Shown here in pieces: positions 51,151-63,394 of a stretch of DNA of 64,000 nt. Made by a program: the position numbers and the translations under genes. Below the pieces are notes generated by a model. The model was given only the letters and a program-made list of their open reading frames with translations, was not told where the DNA came from and searched no databases. The DNA is taken from assembly GCF_032062135.1 (NCBI RefSeq), contig NC_092859.1, forward strand, positions 88,055,760 through 88,119,759, given 5' to 3'. How positions within the stretch are numbered: position 1 is the first letter of the stretch; each line of letters starts with the position of its first letter. This DNA is from Pyxicephalus adspersus. Lineage: Eukaryota > Chordata > Amphibia > Anura > Pyxicephalidae.

Positions 51151-52859
51151 ATGGAAAAAAATAATGTGGGAATTCAGAAATAAAAAAACAAAATTTAAAA
51201 GCTAAAGATGTTTCTATTTTCTTAGGTGAAGAAATTACAATTTATTCTATTTTCCTTCATAGTTCTAGCTGATATTCACATTTTTCAAATAAAGTATTCA
51301 AACTATGTTTAAAAGGTGATATTTTTAACACAAATCTAAAAAAACTTATAAAAACCAGCACTGATTATCTTATATTAATGTATATAATAATGTATTAACT
51401 ATTAAACAACCTATATATATATATAATGATTTTATATTATTCTTACATTCTTAAGATGAGAATATTCATTTCAATGTAATAACATTAAAAAGACTAGGTG
51501 CTTTAGCATATAATCTTTTGGCTTTATTGGAAATCCAAGAGCAGTCATGAACTTGTTATACAGTGTTTTTTTAGGACAGTTAGACAAAATAAAAATGAAA
51601 ACATGAGACATAAATGACTACATGATTAGACTGAGCCACACACAATGCTAAGCAACTTTTTAGCAAACACAATACAGAGATGGAAGAAATAAAAAGAGGA
51701 GCTAAGCAGTACATTGAACACCATACAGTCATTCAGTTGTATGTGATTATCCCAAAAACAAGTTTATCAAGCTGAGGACTTTTAAACTGGAGCTAAGGAC
51801 TAGCAGTTGGAAGAATGTTGGTGTCCTTTAGATTGTATGTCTGCATTACCTGTACCTGGGTGTTATACTGTATATAGCATAATGTATAAAACTTTGTATG
51901 TGTCCTGTTTTTCTCACAATGCCTTTACAATATTTTGTGTTATATATAATCATTTAATTATTACCTGCACTTAATATTTAAAGGTCAAAAGAAAATTGGT
52001 TTCGTGCATGGAATGTTTTCAGCATAAATGGTTTAGTATTCTGATTATCTGTAAAGGGTCATTGCTATAAAAGTAATAGTTGTATATATGCTATGTACAG
52101 TATAACACCCAATATAACACCAGAAATAGCTATAAAAGTAACAAAAAAGGGAGGAGTCATACTTTCCTCATATTTTTTTTTATATTGTCCATACACCATC
52201 CTGTAGAGTTGTTCCTTGGCAATAGAGGGAGGAGATGATGTTACTAATGTCTGAGGGAAGTGTATATATATTTCTTTGCATATCAGCCACTTGTTATTTA
52301 CTTAAAATACTGTTATTTAAAATTACAGTCAAAAAAGATAAAGAGCGAAAAGAGGGTTTTTTTGGCAAACATGTGTTACCAAAACCACAAAATCCACAAT
52401 AGTGGTATAGCTTAACCAGATAGAACAAAAGGTTCTTTTTTATTTTGCCCTTCCAACTCATTTTGGTTATTGGATCAACACACATTTGTTCTTTGTTTTT
52501 CAGGTCATACTCCTTAATCTTAAAATGTTTAATATTAATGAACACCCAGCTTTCCAACACTGACAACATTTGACAAATCCCTCTGTCACTTACTCACAAC
52601 TCTTGTACATTTCTATTTACTGTTATAAAACTTTTCTTTTTATTTGTTTTTATTTGTTCTGATAAATGGCCTTTTAATACTCTACCATCTATGATATATA
52701 TACTATATTTAACTTAAGTCATACTAATATTACATACTAGCATATCTGGCTATTTTCCCATCTCACTATCACCCTATTCGTGCAACCCATCATCCTCATA
52801 TTATGACTATTTTTCTTGAATCTCTCTCCCCTACTTATATTCAGCCTTATCTCACACTC

Positions 52860-52897
52860 CCCTGAGGAAGACCAAGCAGGCAAAACGTGTAGGGATC
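52860..52897 (+). repeat. CCTGAGGAAG...CAAAACGTGTAGGG repeat motif
   Basis: CCCTGAGGAAGACCAAGCAGG followed by CAAAACGTGTAGGGATCTGG, in a kcnc2 intron; compare 10826 and 62267. Confidence 0.5.
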
Positions 52898-53260
52898 TGG
52901 GATCAAAAGTGGAGGAAATATTACCTCTACATGAGGTTACAGACTCTTAAGATGAGTTAGGAGAACTTTGTTTAGATTTAGGTCTCAATTAACCCCATGT
53001 ATCTTCAAGGGGCTGAGACTATCTAAAACCTTTAGTTATATCTGGTTAAGCTATGCCACTACTATGGATTTGTTTGAATTTATTTTTCCCAAAACACTTT
53101 TTTATTTTCTCTCTTTATCTTTTTTGATTGTAATTACCAAAAAGGGGTTGACAAAGCTATATTTTCTTTTATTTAGTGAGTATCGGGGTAAAAAAGTGCT
53201 TTGTTCATGCAAATATGTACCCTTCCTCTTATGCAAATGTAGGAGCATATTAACATATAG

Positions 53261-53414
53261 GGCCTAATTTATTAAAGCTCTCCAAAATTGGAGTAGATAG
53301 ACTATCATGGGAGAACCTGGGTGATCCAGCAAACCTGCAAATTGATCTGGTCCAGGATTGAAAACAGTTCTCCATTGATAGTCCAGTCTTACAGAACTTT
53401 AAAAAATCAGGTCC
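53261..53414 (+). repeat. Palindromic MITE, short subtype, in kcnc2 intron
   Basis: GGGCCTAATTTATTAAAGCTC, GACTATCATGGGAGAACCTGGGTGATCC; the right arm is reduced to TTGATAGTCCAGTCTTACAG and ATCAGGTCC. About 575 bases downstream of the exon 3 donor on the transcribed strand. Confidence 0.8.
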
Positions 53415-53988
53415 ACAAGGAGAAAGGTGTGAAAAACCTTTGACCGCTAAGTTGTGCAGTCTGCAAAGGTAAAACTAAAAGTCATGGGGACTTATAGGTT
53501 CTGCATTCACAACTGGGTAACTTTTTAAACAAGAAATGTACTTCATCTGCCTACATCTTCATACCTTCATTTATGTGGTTATGCACATGGGGTGCTTTGT
53601 AATCATAATAACATCGTAAAACTCAGCATTCATTTTAAAGCAAAAACAACAAGGTATTGTTTTTTAATGTGTCAAAATTTGATATGTTTAAAGGGTTTTA
53701 GGAATGCTTTTGTTTCAAATTTGATGAAAACAAGCTTTAATGTAACTGACAACAACAAGGATTTTTTGGTGCTCAGATCCAGCAGCTTGATAAACAATGC
53801 ATTGTGTTAAGATAAGCTTTCTTGGTACCCCAGCTGTATTTTTAGTTATTTCTATAATTGTTAAATATATTTTTCCTTAAGTATCACATATAGCTTGATA
53901 TCAGCTGAAGTGTCAATGATTGCTTACCTCTACCTTACATAATAAATTATTTAAAATATAATAAGTTCAGAATTTAAGAATGTCATAC

Positions 53989-54144
53989 CTTTCCGTATCC
54001 CTCCATCTGTATTGCACGCATAGTCACCTGCCGTCAGAAGGAAACAAGTTCCTGCTCTTCGATTTTTATCCCTAGTACTAGAGCGTCTCATTGGGTGTCT
54101 TTCTCCAGGTGACAAAGGTTGGTCACTTCCTGAACTGTCCTCAC
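53989..54144 (-). CDS. kcnc2: Kv3.2 C-terminal exon 3
   Basis: A 156-base exon, exactly 52 codons, entered and left in phase 1, which fits the single base left by the upstream exon. It reads (S)[17 protein letters not shown]..., then [33 protein letters not shown] and the first base of the next codon. This closely follows the mammalian Kv3.2 cytoplasmic tail ([42 protein letters not shown]; from memory). It is serine-, arginine- and proline-rich and holds likely phosphorylation sites such as RRSST. The acceptor is ttactag/GTGAGG and the donor is GGAAAG/GTATGA. Its exit base G can be completed by any of the downstream terminal exons, so this is the common donor for C-terminal choice. Confidence 0.93.
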
Positions 54145-54477
54145 CTAGTAATTTGTGGAAACAAAATGATTTAAATCACAAAAGCAAGCAAATAAGAATA
54201 ATATAAGATGAAAATAACCATATAAACAACAAAAAAAACAAAACAAAAAGGTGAGACAATTTATGTACCTTTGAAGAGTATATAACGATTGTCAGAAACA
54301 TCTTTTATTAAGCTTTGGTTAGAGACCTTTAAACTGTAATTACCACAAAACAAAGGGGAATTTTTATCAATAAGTTTCTGGTGAAACTATTTAAGTGCAA
54401 AAATAGGTCAATTTTCCTAAGTATGATTAAAGAGCATTTAATGGCAGGATTTTTCATGTGTATTATATGTAGTACTG

Positions 54478-54966
54478 TACAGGTAGCCCCCGAGTTAAGG
54501 AAACCCGACATACAGATGAACCAGGCTTCCCTGCCCGCTCCTGTGCGGGACAGAGGCTTGATGGGGGGAGAGGGTCAGTTTGCATGACATGCGGAAGAAA
54601 TCTTTTGCTAAACACAGCTGAGGTCGTGGGGGATCTTAAGAGCTGAGCTGATCTGTAACATTTTGTAACTCCTTAATGACCAAGACAAACTGCAGTTGTT
54701 TCTTTTTGCATATCAAAGCACAGGTTGCTCCAAAAGTTTATAAATATTTAGGCTCTATAAGGATTTTTTTTTTTGCTTTGTTTGTGATTAGCTCACAGTG
54801 ATTTTTATACATTAACTGACACCTTGCTGCCTAATAATATGTTGAGACAAACATCTGTCCTAATTGCATTTAATAAAATAATGTATCTGTTCTGACTTAC
54901 ATACAAATTCAACTTAAAAACAAACCTGCAGACCCTATCTTGTTTGTAACGCGGGGACTACCTGTA
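54478..54966 (+). mobile_element. TACAGGTAG-ended DNA element in kcnc2 intron
   Basis: Inverted ends TACAGGTAGCCCCCGAGTTA and, from the right, TACAGGTAGTCCCCGCGTTA. The right part (AACTTAAAAACAAACCTGCAGACC) resembles a repeat spread among tetrapods. No transposase. A second, truncated copy is at 13799-14032. Starts about 330 bases upstream of exon 3 on the transcribed strand. Confidence 0.75.
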
Positions 54967-56017
54967 AAAAATTTTCTGCTTTAATCTTGTTAGGGCAATT
55001 CCTGATAGCACAGCTATTATTTACCATTAGAAAACCATTTATGGTCATTTTCTAGGCAAATATTCTTAAACAAAAGGTAACAACCTTTCAGTTATTTGAA
55101 GCAAACTCACTAAGCTAAAAAAGACGCAACTCCCATGCCTAAAACAACTTCAAAATCAAAATCTAGACTTTAAACCGGGAAATAATATAAATAGTGTGTA
55201 GGGCTAAAAACAGGTGAACGTTGGATGAATTCCAAGACAAATTAGTTTTGAGTGGATAAACGCTGGTTAAGTGAACTACTGGCTTATCTTAACATTGGGG
55301 ATAAGCCAGTAGTTTTCCAATCTTCTGGCCTCCCTCAACAAAACTTAGTGGGGAATTTAAGTTAAGACTTACTTTACTTGTGACATTTCCAGGCTTTGTA
55401 TTGGTATTAAAGTGACCTTTTTATAGGAACAACCCTCAAAAACAGCTGAAAGCTTACCTGCTTGATTTGTTTTTATCTGCCTAGAGATCAACTTTAGAGA
55501 TATGTCAAATGTGTGATTAATGACAGGGAATAACGGAAAATTGAAGCAAGCAACATTATCAACAATATTCCTAGTGATTCTTTGATGAATAGTGATTTGC
55601 TATAGCTACAAGTTACTAGTGCTACATTACTAGGTTGGTTTGCTCTGCTACAAATTGTTTTTTTTCATCCTCAAACTCTACAGAAACTCATTCACATAGG
55701 GGCTGAGCTAAATAATACTGTAAAATATCAAATAACAGAAAATAAACTAAAAAAATAACTTAATAAAAAATTAAGAGAATCAAATGAATCACCTATCTCA
55801 CATGTAAAGTTCTCCTCAAGACAATAGTTTTCAATAGAACAGTAGTTTCGCACAGAGAGTGGCAGTAGAGTGGCAATGTGTTATAACTTGGCCATATTTT
55901 ATTCATATCAAAATTGAGAAAATTCACCCTCATTTTCAATACTTTGTCCCACAGGCAGAAAATAAAGGGAGATAACCTCTATGGGGCATATACATTGCTA
56001 TCATAATGTTGTTGTTT

Positions 56018-56070
56018 ACTTTATTATTATTAATAATATTATTAATAATAATAATATTATTACTATTTTA
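56018..56070. repeat. (TAA/TTA)n low-complexity block beside kcnc2 splice donor
   Basis: Interleaved TTA and TAA triplets that can fold back on themselves, starting about 20 bases inside the intron from the core-exon donor at 56091-56092. Read through, it extends the exon frame into an artificial hydrophobic tail. Confidence 0.8.
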
Positions 56071-56092
56071 GATTGTATAACTTCTAATATAC

Positions 56093-57020
56093 CTGACATG
56101 TTGTGTTCCATCATTCGGTTATCTTTGCCGAGGCATGCATCCACCTGTGTGCTGTTACATCCAATGTTAAGATCCATTTTGCAGAAAGTGGGAGAACCAG
56201 CCTGAGGTCCATGTGGGATATATTTCTTTCTTTTTCTTGGAAGCTTCTGTTTTGCCATAGCAAGGGAGTAGTACATTCCAAAGTTGTTAACAATGACTGG
56301 AACAGGCATTGCAATTGTAAGTACTCCAGCCAAAGCACAAAGTGCACCTACCAGCATCCCTGACCAAGTTTGAGGATACATGTCACCATATCCCAATGTT
56401 GTCATAGTAACCACGGCCCACCAGAACCCAATAGGGATATTTTTAAACTGTGTATGTTTGCTTGCTGATGGGTCATTTGGGCTTGCACCTATTCTCTCAG
56501 CATAATAGATCATTGTGGCAAATATTAAGACTCCTAGAGCCAAAAAAATTATGAGAAGCAAAAATTCATTAGTGCTAGCTCGAAGAGTGTGCCCGAGCAC
56601 TCTCAGTCCTACAAAATGTCTGGTCAGTTTAAAAATTCGAAGGATGCGGACAAATCTCACAACCCTGAGAAACCCTAGTACATCCTTAGCAGCTTTGGAG
56701 GAAAGTCCACTGAGTCCCACCTCCAGGTAAAACGGCAAAATGGCCACAAAATCTATTATGTTTAATAGATTTCTGATGAATTCAAGTTTGTCAGGGCAGA
56801 AAGTGACGCGTACTAAAAATTCAAATGTAAACCATACCACACAGACTCCTTCAACATATGTCAAGGCAGGGTCAGTTTCAATCTCAATTATATACACTAT
56901 TTCTGTGCCATTGTTCACTGTCTCAGTTTTATTAATGATGGAATTAAATGCTTCATGGGTCTCCAGGCAAAACGTAGTTATGGATACCAAGATGAAGAAT
57001 AAGGAAGCAAAGGCGATGAA
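56093..57020 (-). CDS. kcnc2: Kv3.2 voltage-gated K+ channel, core exon (end of S1 to S6)
   Basis: This exon encodes 309 codons plus one base of the pore-forming subunit of Kv3.2, a fast-activating delayed-rectifier of neuronal plasma membranes that allows high-frequency firing (family knowledge). In order: the end of S1 ([17 protein letters not shown]), an extracellular loop with two N-glycosylation sequons (NKTE, NGTE), S2, S3 ([17 protein letters not shown]), S4 with regularly spaced arginines ([17 protein letters not shown]), S5, the selectivity filter [12 protein letters not shown], and S6 with the PVPV gating hinge. The basic tail LPRKRKK and [11 protein letters not shown] follow. The loop before S2 and the cytoplasmic tail match Kv3.2 better than Kv3.1, 3.3 or 3.4. 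The acceptor is ttttccacag before TTCATC; the donor is TCAG/GTATAT. Length 928 gives phase 0 entry and phase 1 exit. The methionine at 56988-56990 is not the start. Confidence 0.96.
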
Positions 57021-57274
57021 CTGTGGAAAAAAAAGATTACTTTCATTAGATAAATGATTAATCTAAGTATACAATAATATATAGTGTAAATAAACTAAAT
57101 TATGTTGACTGATGTATATAATTATAAATTATACAGAGTCATATTTAACTATTTATATTAAATTTTAAGTACTGGCATATGCGCACAAAATCCAGGTACA
57201 ACATTTTATTCCAGAAAATGTATATAGAGTGTGATTAAACTGGTATTTTTAAAATAGGAATGAAAAGCACAGCA

Positions 57275-57572
57275 AAAGTGTACACATCAGATGATCCTCT
57301 TCCTCAGGGCTCATCTCGGACGAGAATCTGAAATGTGTACAGCAGTCATCCGATATCATTCATAGATTCGTCCTGGTGGATCCACGAATGACGGAAGATG
57401 AACGACTGCAATGTAAGTGATGGGAGGAGAGTGCAGTGGGGTGCCTCTCGCTCATTCTTCTCCCTCCCCTCTCCATAGAACAGAATGGCGCTGTATGTAA
57501 AGCGCTCGTTCATTCATCTTTCAGTCTTTTTTAGTTTCCAATGACAAAAATCTAACTTGTGTACATAGCCTT
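57275..57572. mobile_element. Non-autonomous DNA element with TGTACACA ends
   Basis: AAAGTGTACACATCAGAT at the left and ATCTAACTTGTGTACATAGCC at the right are inverted. Interior has CGGACGAGAATC, GGATCCACGAATGACGG and other CpGs in an AT-rich intron. Confidence 0.5.
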
Positions 57573-59553
57573 AATTAACTCCTAAAGCAGCAGAGTGCAT
57601 CTTTTTAAAATACTGTATCTTTTAGAAGCAGCCCAAACTTTATTCAAACACAAATAAAACTAAGAAATCCTTTTTTCCTTTTTACTATTACTAGTTTAAT
57701 AGTATAGCAAAAAATTGTATCTCATTCAGAACATACAGTACAAAGTCCTACCCAATTATTCCAAGCCTTGCCATAAAAACAACCATACTTACACATCCAG
57801 ACTCAATTGCATGTATGGCAAAAAAAAAGTCCTAGTAAACAGGGATAATTAACAATCATGCTTCTAGCTCTGAAGAAAAGTTAAAAAACCTTTTAAGTTC
57901 TCAGACTATCACCGCAACATTTTGGTATGTATAGGTCATTGAGAACTTTAAAGCAGACTTTTACCCCTAAAGCCATTAAAATAGGGTAATACGTGTTCTA
58001 TATCTCTTTTGGATAATTATTCGGCAAATACATATAAGTTCATCAAATCCAATCTTGTCTTAATAACCATTCAGTCCCAAGCCACTATCTTTTAGGAGTC
58101 ATTGTCCCTTCCTGATGCACAACCCACATGGGCAAGATCATCTGACTAGTCTGATATGTCCTGGAATATTAAATCACTCATCTCAGGAGGATTCACAGAT
58201 ATTACCAGAGGCCAACCAGGGCTACATTATCTTCCTAGGTGAGTAATGAGGGGCCACTGCTGAAGAAAGGTAAGTGTTAAAAAAAACTTGCAAGGGGGAA
58301 AGCAGAAGGTAAGGGATTTTAATTTGTAGGTGTAAAGCCTGCTTTAACCCCCAGGATGTTTCATGTCAATTACTCTCTGTCTCGCAAATTTCTCTTTCTC
58401 GCTTTTACCAACCATTGAAAAAATATATCAGTTCTATAGAGATTGCCATGATCTTAATAATATATAAATGTTTCTAATAACAACTAATAATATGTTATAA
58501 ATGCTGTATAAATAATAATATAATATTAATGTAAAGTAAAGAGAAAACCACTACAGACATATTTTTCTCCCCATTACTGTGCTCCTAATGTCTGTGGGTT
58601 AATGAATATCTATTTATTTGTGAATATTTACTGTAACTTTAACTATATTTAGCACAAGAAACATTCCAGCACCTCTCATGAGATATATTTATTTGTTACA
58701 AAAAGTTGGTTGTCCAGTGTATGAGTCTGGTGTATAATTGATCATAGTAAATCATGTGATCTTAAACCAGCTTCCTACATGAATTATTTACTGTAACTGT
58801 GTGTAAGTCTTACAGACCAGACAATTATCCAGACACTTACTCCTTGATGGAATGAATTATGTTTGCAAGTCTGGAGGGGAAAGAATGAGTTTAAAGTAAC
58901 ATATCATTACCAGTCCAATATATCCCACAAATGCAATTAATATACTGGAACTGAAAACCATCAACATTTATCCATCAGCACTTAGATATATGCATGCTGA
59001 ACTTTACATGGATATAAATAAATAAATAAAAAGAAATGCTTACTAATCAAAACAACAGAATGGATATGTTGGCTATCTGAAAAGTAATTTGTAACTATTT
59101 CATTTAGGTCTAAATTTCAAACATTGTACTCACTAAAAGTACAAACTTTCCTGACATCCCTGTGTAGTTGATGGTTAAGTGCATTTCTTTCAGTTTGTAA
59201 TATAATGCTTTGCTACTATTCACTACTTCGCTACTATATTGGCTACTATTGAAATGTACTTGACACTTTTTTTTAATTTATTAGATGTTTCAGTGCATTG
59301 GTTTTTTCTTTTTTACCATTGAGTTACACCTTATTGTCTTTGTTTTCCTTTTCCGTTGGTATTTGTCATGAACCATTGTATTAGCTATGTTTTAATATCA
59401 ACCATAATAAAAATATATTTAAAAAAGTACACATTTATTAAACAGCCATATATAATTACATAGATACTAACAAAAAAAAACATAATTTTGTTTACTATTT
59501 CAATTATAAATCTGTCTGGTGTAGGGCTGATTTGGTCCCTTTTTGAACACAAT

Positions 59554-59769
59554 GAGCCTGATTTACTAAACCTCTTTGAGGCTTCAAGGCTCTTCAAGGC
59601 TGGGGAAGATACACTTTCATCATTGAAGCTGGGTAATCCACCAGGCCTGGAATGGGACCAGGATTCAAAACATTTGCTAGAAATCCATTCCAGGTTTGCT
59701 GGATCACCCAACTTCACTGATGAAAATGTATCTTCTCCAGCCTTGAAGAGCTTTAATAAATCAGGCCCA
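59554..59769 (+). repeat. Palindromic MITE, full copy in kcnc2 intron 1
   Basis: GAGCCTGATTTACTAAACCTC to TTTAATAAATCAGGCCC, with arms around GGAATGGGACCAGGATTC. A small AGGCTTCAAGGCTC insertion marks the left arm. Confidence 0.9.
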
Positions 59770-62266
59770 ATGTTTGAAATTGGTCCCATAAGTTTGTGTA
59801 GGAAGTCTGAACTTCATGAATGTGGCATCGTGTTTTAATATATGAGTTTTTTCAGTATTTGTTTGTAGAAACCAAAGTTCACATTTTAGATGATAGTGTC
59901 AAATATGAAAAGTTTTTATTATAAGCCATCTGAAAAACTGTCTGTGGCACATTAGCACTCACCTACTGTTGCACACAGCTCCTGTAGTGCAACAGAAGCC
60001 ATAATTAGAGATCTTTCTTACATGTCCCACTTCTAAAGTCAAAGTACCTCTTTATGTAAACCTGATGTGCACAGAGCAGTGAGAATGCCTCACATTCTCT
60101 TTAACCTAACTTTTATTAGCTCTCATTCTGCAAAACATATTGACTAAATATTATCATATAACAAGCATATAATATAAAACAAGTAATTATGATAAATAAC
60201 ATAAAACAGGGTGTCTCTATTTTTAAAAAAATAATGTTTCTTGTAGACCCATTATTCTTTATCCATGTTTTGTGTAGTCTATTTTTATTGATGCTGCATG
60301 TGTGCTTTTTTTGTGGTTATTTATGTGATGAAAACTGTATGTTTGGTGTTCTCTATTTGATCCTAAACAGATGACACTACAAAAAGTGCCCATGTGACAC
60401 AATAAGTCCAAGGGTTTGAGCAAAGGATGTACAGGCTATAAAATGTCATCACGAGGAGAAAACTCTGCACTTCCATCACAATAGAAAGGATGGAATCCCT
60501 CGTCTCTCACCAGGCAACCTAGCATGACTTGAGCAAAGTGCCGATGGGGCAGCTTAAAAAACAATGTGCAAAAAAACAGGACAAAATAGCTTTTGACAAG
60601 TAAAGAAAATGATGTGAAAACCTTTGTGACCCATTTCCAAATGCAGAACACTTGATTGGCATGAGTTTTGTCTTCAATGAGCACAGGTATCATGAGTTAC
60701 AAGAATTATGAATGAATTGTGCTGCTTTTTTTCAATGTGTAGCAACAATGTCAATGGCTTAAGGTAAAGAAGAAAGGATATATTTAAAGAGATCTGTCAT
60801 TCAGCTTTTAGGAATCCACTATTATTGGAACAGGTCTTAATGCAGAGTATATTTGTTACTATTAATATATTTCTTGAGAAAAACTGTCTATAAAATGACA
60901 TATTATTGCTTCTGGGTAACTGTACGATTGTTTTTTTTTTTAAATCAGGCTATGTAAGAAAAGAATATTTTACATAGCTTAAAACTAGAAAATATTTAAA
61001 CATTTACATTACTTATAATCCACTCAATACAACTCCACATTTTTATGTAAACAGAGGAACAGCAAGGATCTTATGTAACACAATGTAACATTACAAAACA
61101 TTCTTTACTTAAGCAAATGTATAAATATATCCAGCTATGAAAAATAAATGGGAAATAGTGGTTGATTGGAATAACACCTTGTGAGGACCTGGATTGTGTA
61201 AAAGGTTAATGCAAATGGTTATTGGCTAAGAGTTACATCACAGTAATGCCAAAAGCAGCATGAGTAACAAAAATCCAACAACAATAAAAAAAATAATTTT
61301 ATATGATTTTTTTTAAACGGCTGGAGAAGGTCACCACATACTGTTATCGAATTATTTCATCATTGTTTTTAAAGATGCAATATGTCACTATTAGTGTATA
61401 TAGGCAGATGAAATGATGGTTAGGAATATTTAATAAGAAGATGAATACCAAAAAATTATAAAATATTTTACACATTTTTGTGGGGCTGTAGCACCACACC
61501 AACATAATTGAATTCAAGTAATTGGAAAGGCAAACCAATAATGGTTATGACAAAAAAGTGATTTTCTAGTTGTTGCAGTATAACAGCACTATAGCATTAT
61601 CTCTGTCAGCTATGATGGAAAATATCACAAAATAGTTATAAATTGTATAAAATATTTTCTGGGTTGCAGCAAAACACTGCAGCATGTCAGCAGAATCATC
61701 TTGAGTCAAACAGAAATACTTAATAATTCTCATGTATTTATTTTGCGTTTTGTTTTAGGATCCTACAGCACTACAGTACAGCATCATCATAATATTTTAC
61801 GCAGTGGGAGGAATAATGATAAGTAAGACAAAAATAATATTTTAAATTTATATTTTTATATATAATACATATATTCAAATGTGGTGGTCCAGTGGTACAT
61901 TTGCAGTTCTGTGCAGAACTGATGGATATACCAAATGTGGCACTTATTTAGAAATGATGCTGTAAAGTAAGGACTGGAAAACATTTCAATATCTAATTTG
62001 AAGCCTATTGCTTGCATTGAGACCCATGAGTCCCTGACTGTTAGGAGAGGATGTCTGCTCAGTGGTTTCATGAATAGGTCTGTGTGTGTTGCATTTTTTT
62101 TCTCTTGTTGATGCAGTTTGCATCTCAACCAGGGACATTTTCTAGTATTGAAATCTGCGTCTTCTTCCATCTGTGACATACCTGTCCTCAATCCAGGGTG
62201 CTGATAAACCATGTTCTTTGGACTGTCTATAATACACAATGTTTATGCATACTGTTGTTCATTTTC

Positions 62267-62303
62267 TCCTGAAGAAGTAGTTTAATCTATGAAACGTGTT
62301 GAG
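62267..62303 (+). repeat. CCTGAAGAAG...GAAACGTGTTGAG repeat motif
   Basis: TCCTGAAGAAGTAGTTTAATC then TATGAAACGTGTTGAG; fourth occurrence of the layout, here inside a longer unidentified repeat (about 62100-62500). Confidence 0.5.
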
Positions 62304-62565
62304 AAATATAGGGGTGGGTTGTCATACCCTCCCTGTGAACCCAGGCGTTTTGGTTCATAATACATCACGTCTAGCACATGGTACTCTGTATACTATGTTT
62401 ACCAATGTCATTCATTATCTAATGATGTTTGATAAAGTGTTTTTTTTTTAAATGTATTCATATTGAAATAAAATTTAGCGTTTAGGTTGTACAATTTCCT
62501 CTCGTAGTATACCACACCTTCAAAGTCCTCCCTGTATGGACACTCCCTTTCTAGTGACTGATTGT

Positions 62566-62746
62566 TTGTTTCTATTAAAGCTCTCCAATACTGAAGAAGA
62601 CTAACTTGGGTGAACCTGGGTGATCCATACTAATTCATAAAATAGTTTTCATCATATTTTCAATTCTAGACTAAATCCATTCCAGGTTTGCTGGATAACT
62701 CAGGTTCTCCCATGATAGTCTTGGATAACTTAAATACATCAGGCCC
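62566..62746 (+). repeat. Palindromic MITE, short subtype, diverged
   Basis: TCTATTAAAGCTCTCCAATAC, GAACCTGGGTGATCC, then ATTCCAGGTTTGCTGGATAAC, TTCTCCCATGATAGTCTTGG and CATCAGGCCC. Same subtype as 53261-53414. Confidence 0.8.
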
Positions 62747-63106
62747 AATGATTTAGCAAGCTAATTTCATACATAATTTAATTCCACAGTGGTAATATAT
62801 ACTAACTGGTTTGTTTTCTTCTAAAGGTAAATTACACTTATTTCTAAGCCTACTCTTCTGCAAGCTAGTAGCAAGCACTGACAAAAACAAATATACTGTT
62901 ATTGACTGTGATAAATGATGATACTTAGGTAGCACTAAATCAGAACAGTCCCTGATGCACTCTAATAAATAGTGACCCTACAAAGGAAGAAATCAGCCGA
63001 GGTGAATCAGCCCAAATTATTTTAGCATGGATCAAGTATCTTTAATATAACAACAAAACATGGTTAGAACACAGCCATGAATTGATAGATAACAAATACC
63101 CCAGCA

Positions 63107-63394
63107 CAGAGTTTCTCAGCCCGGGTTCCTCCAGAAGTTGCCAGGGGTTCCTTGAGTAATGAGCAGTTTGTGAATCTCAGATTATTTTAACTGATATCAA
63201 TGATCATTTTAGCTATCTGTAAAAGTGAAATTCTTCCCAATAGTCAGCACTGTAGGAGGAATTCTTACTATACACGACCATGCTAATGTACGGTGAGCTA
63301 TAGATAAAGTAATTAAAGCAAGGGTTTTCCTGAAGTAGGGGTTCTCTGAAAGTATTTCAGGTGTTCCCCCTGTGTTAAAAAGATCAAGAAACTG
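63107..63394 (-). mobile_element. CAG-ended hAT-like element in kcnc2 intron 1
   Basis: CAGAGTTTCTCAGCCC at the left and AAAAAGATCAAGAAACTG at the right; interior GAGTAATGAGCAGTTTGTG is the inverted counterpart of CAAACTGCTCATTGCTC in 30662-31195. Flanks CCCCAGCA and CCCTCTCA match 5 of 8. Confidence 0.65.

Larger units (their letters stand above)
54145..56092 (-). other. kcnc2: kcnc2 intron between core exon and exon 3
   Basis: A phase-1 intron of 1948 bases, donor GTATATTAG, acceptor AAATTACTAG. It contains a TAA/TTA low-complexity block close to the donor and a full TIR element at 54478-54966. Between about 55000 and 55980 I see only AT-rich sequence without recognisable features. Confidence 0.9.

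Noticed and set aside
56016..56092. Hydrophobic C-terminal extension of the long channel frame
   Set aside because: It is read-through past the GT donor at 56091-56092 into a TAA/TTA repeat; the true continuation is exon 53989-54144.
56988..56990. Methionine as the channel's start codon
   Set aside because: It lies inside S1; the frame continues upstream to a clear splice acceptor at 57021, and Kv3 proteins need an N-terminal T1 domain.
56111..57057. Several other-frame reading frames over the channel exon
   Set aside because: Shadows of the conserved channel frame with no family motif.
59385..59838. Reading frames of 116 and 134 codons on opposite strands
   Set aside because: They are translations of a palindromic MITE, which gives similar frames on both strands.
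60436..60693. 85-codon minus-strand frame that looks protein-like at its end
   Set aside because: No known family and no exon signals; left as intron.
61856..62239. 127-codon minus-strand frame
   Set aside because: No recognisable domain, lies in intron 1 within a repeat-like region, no splice context.
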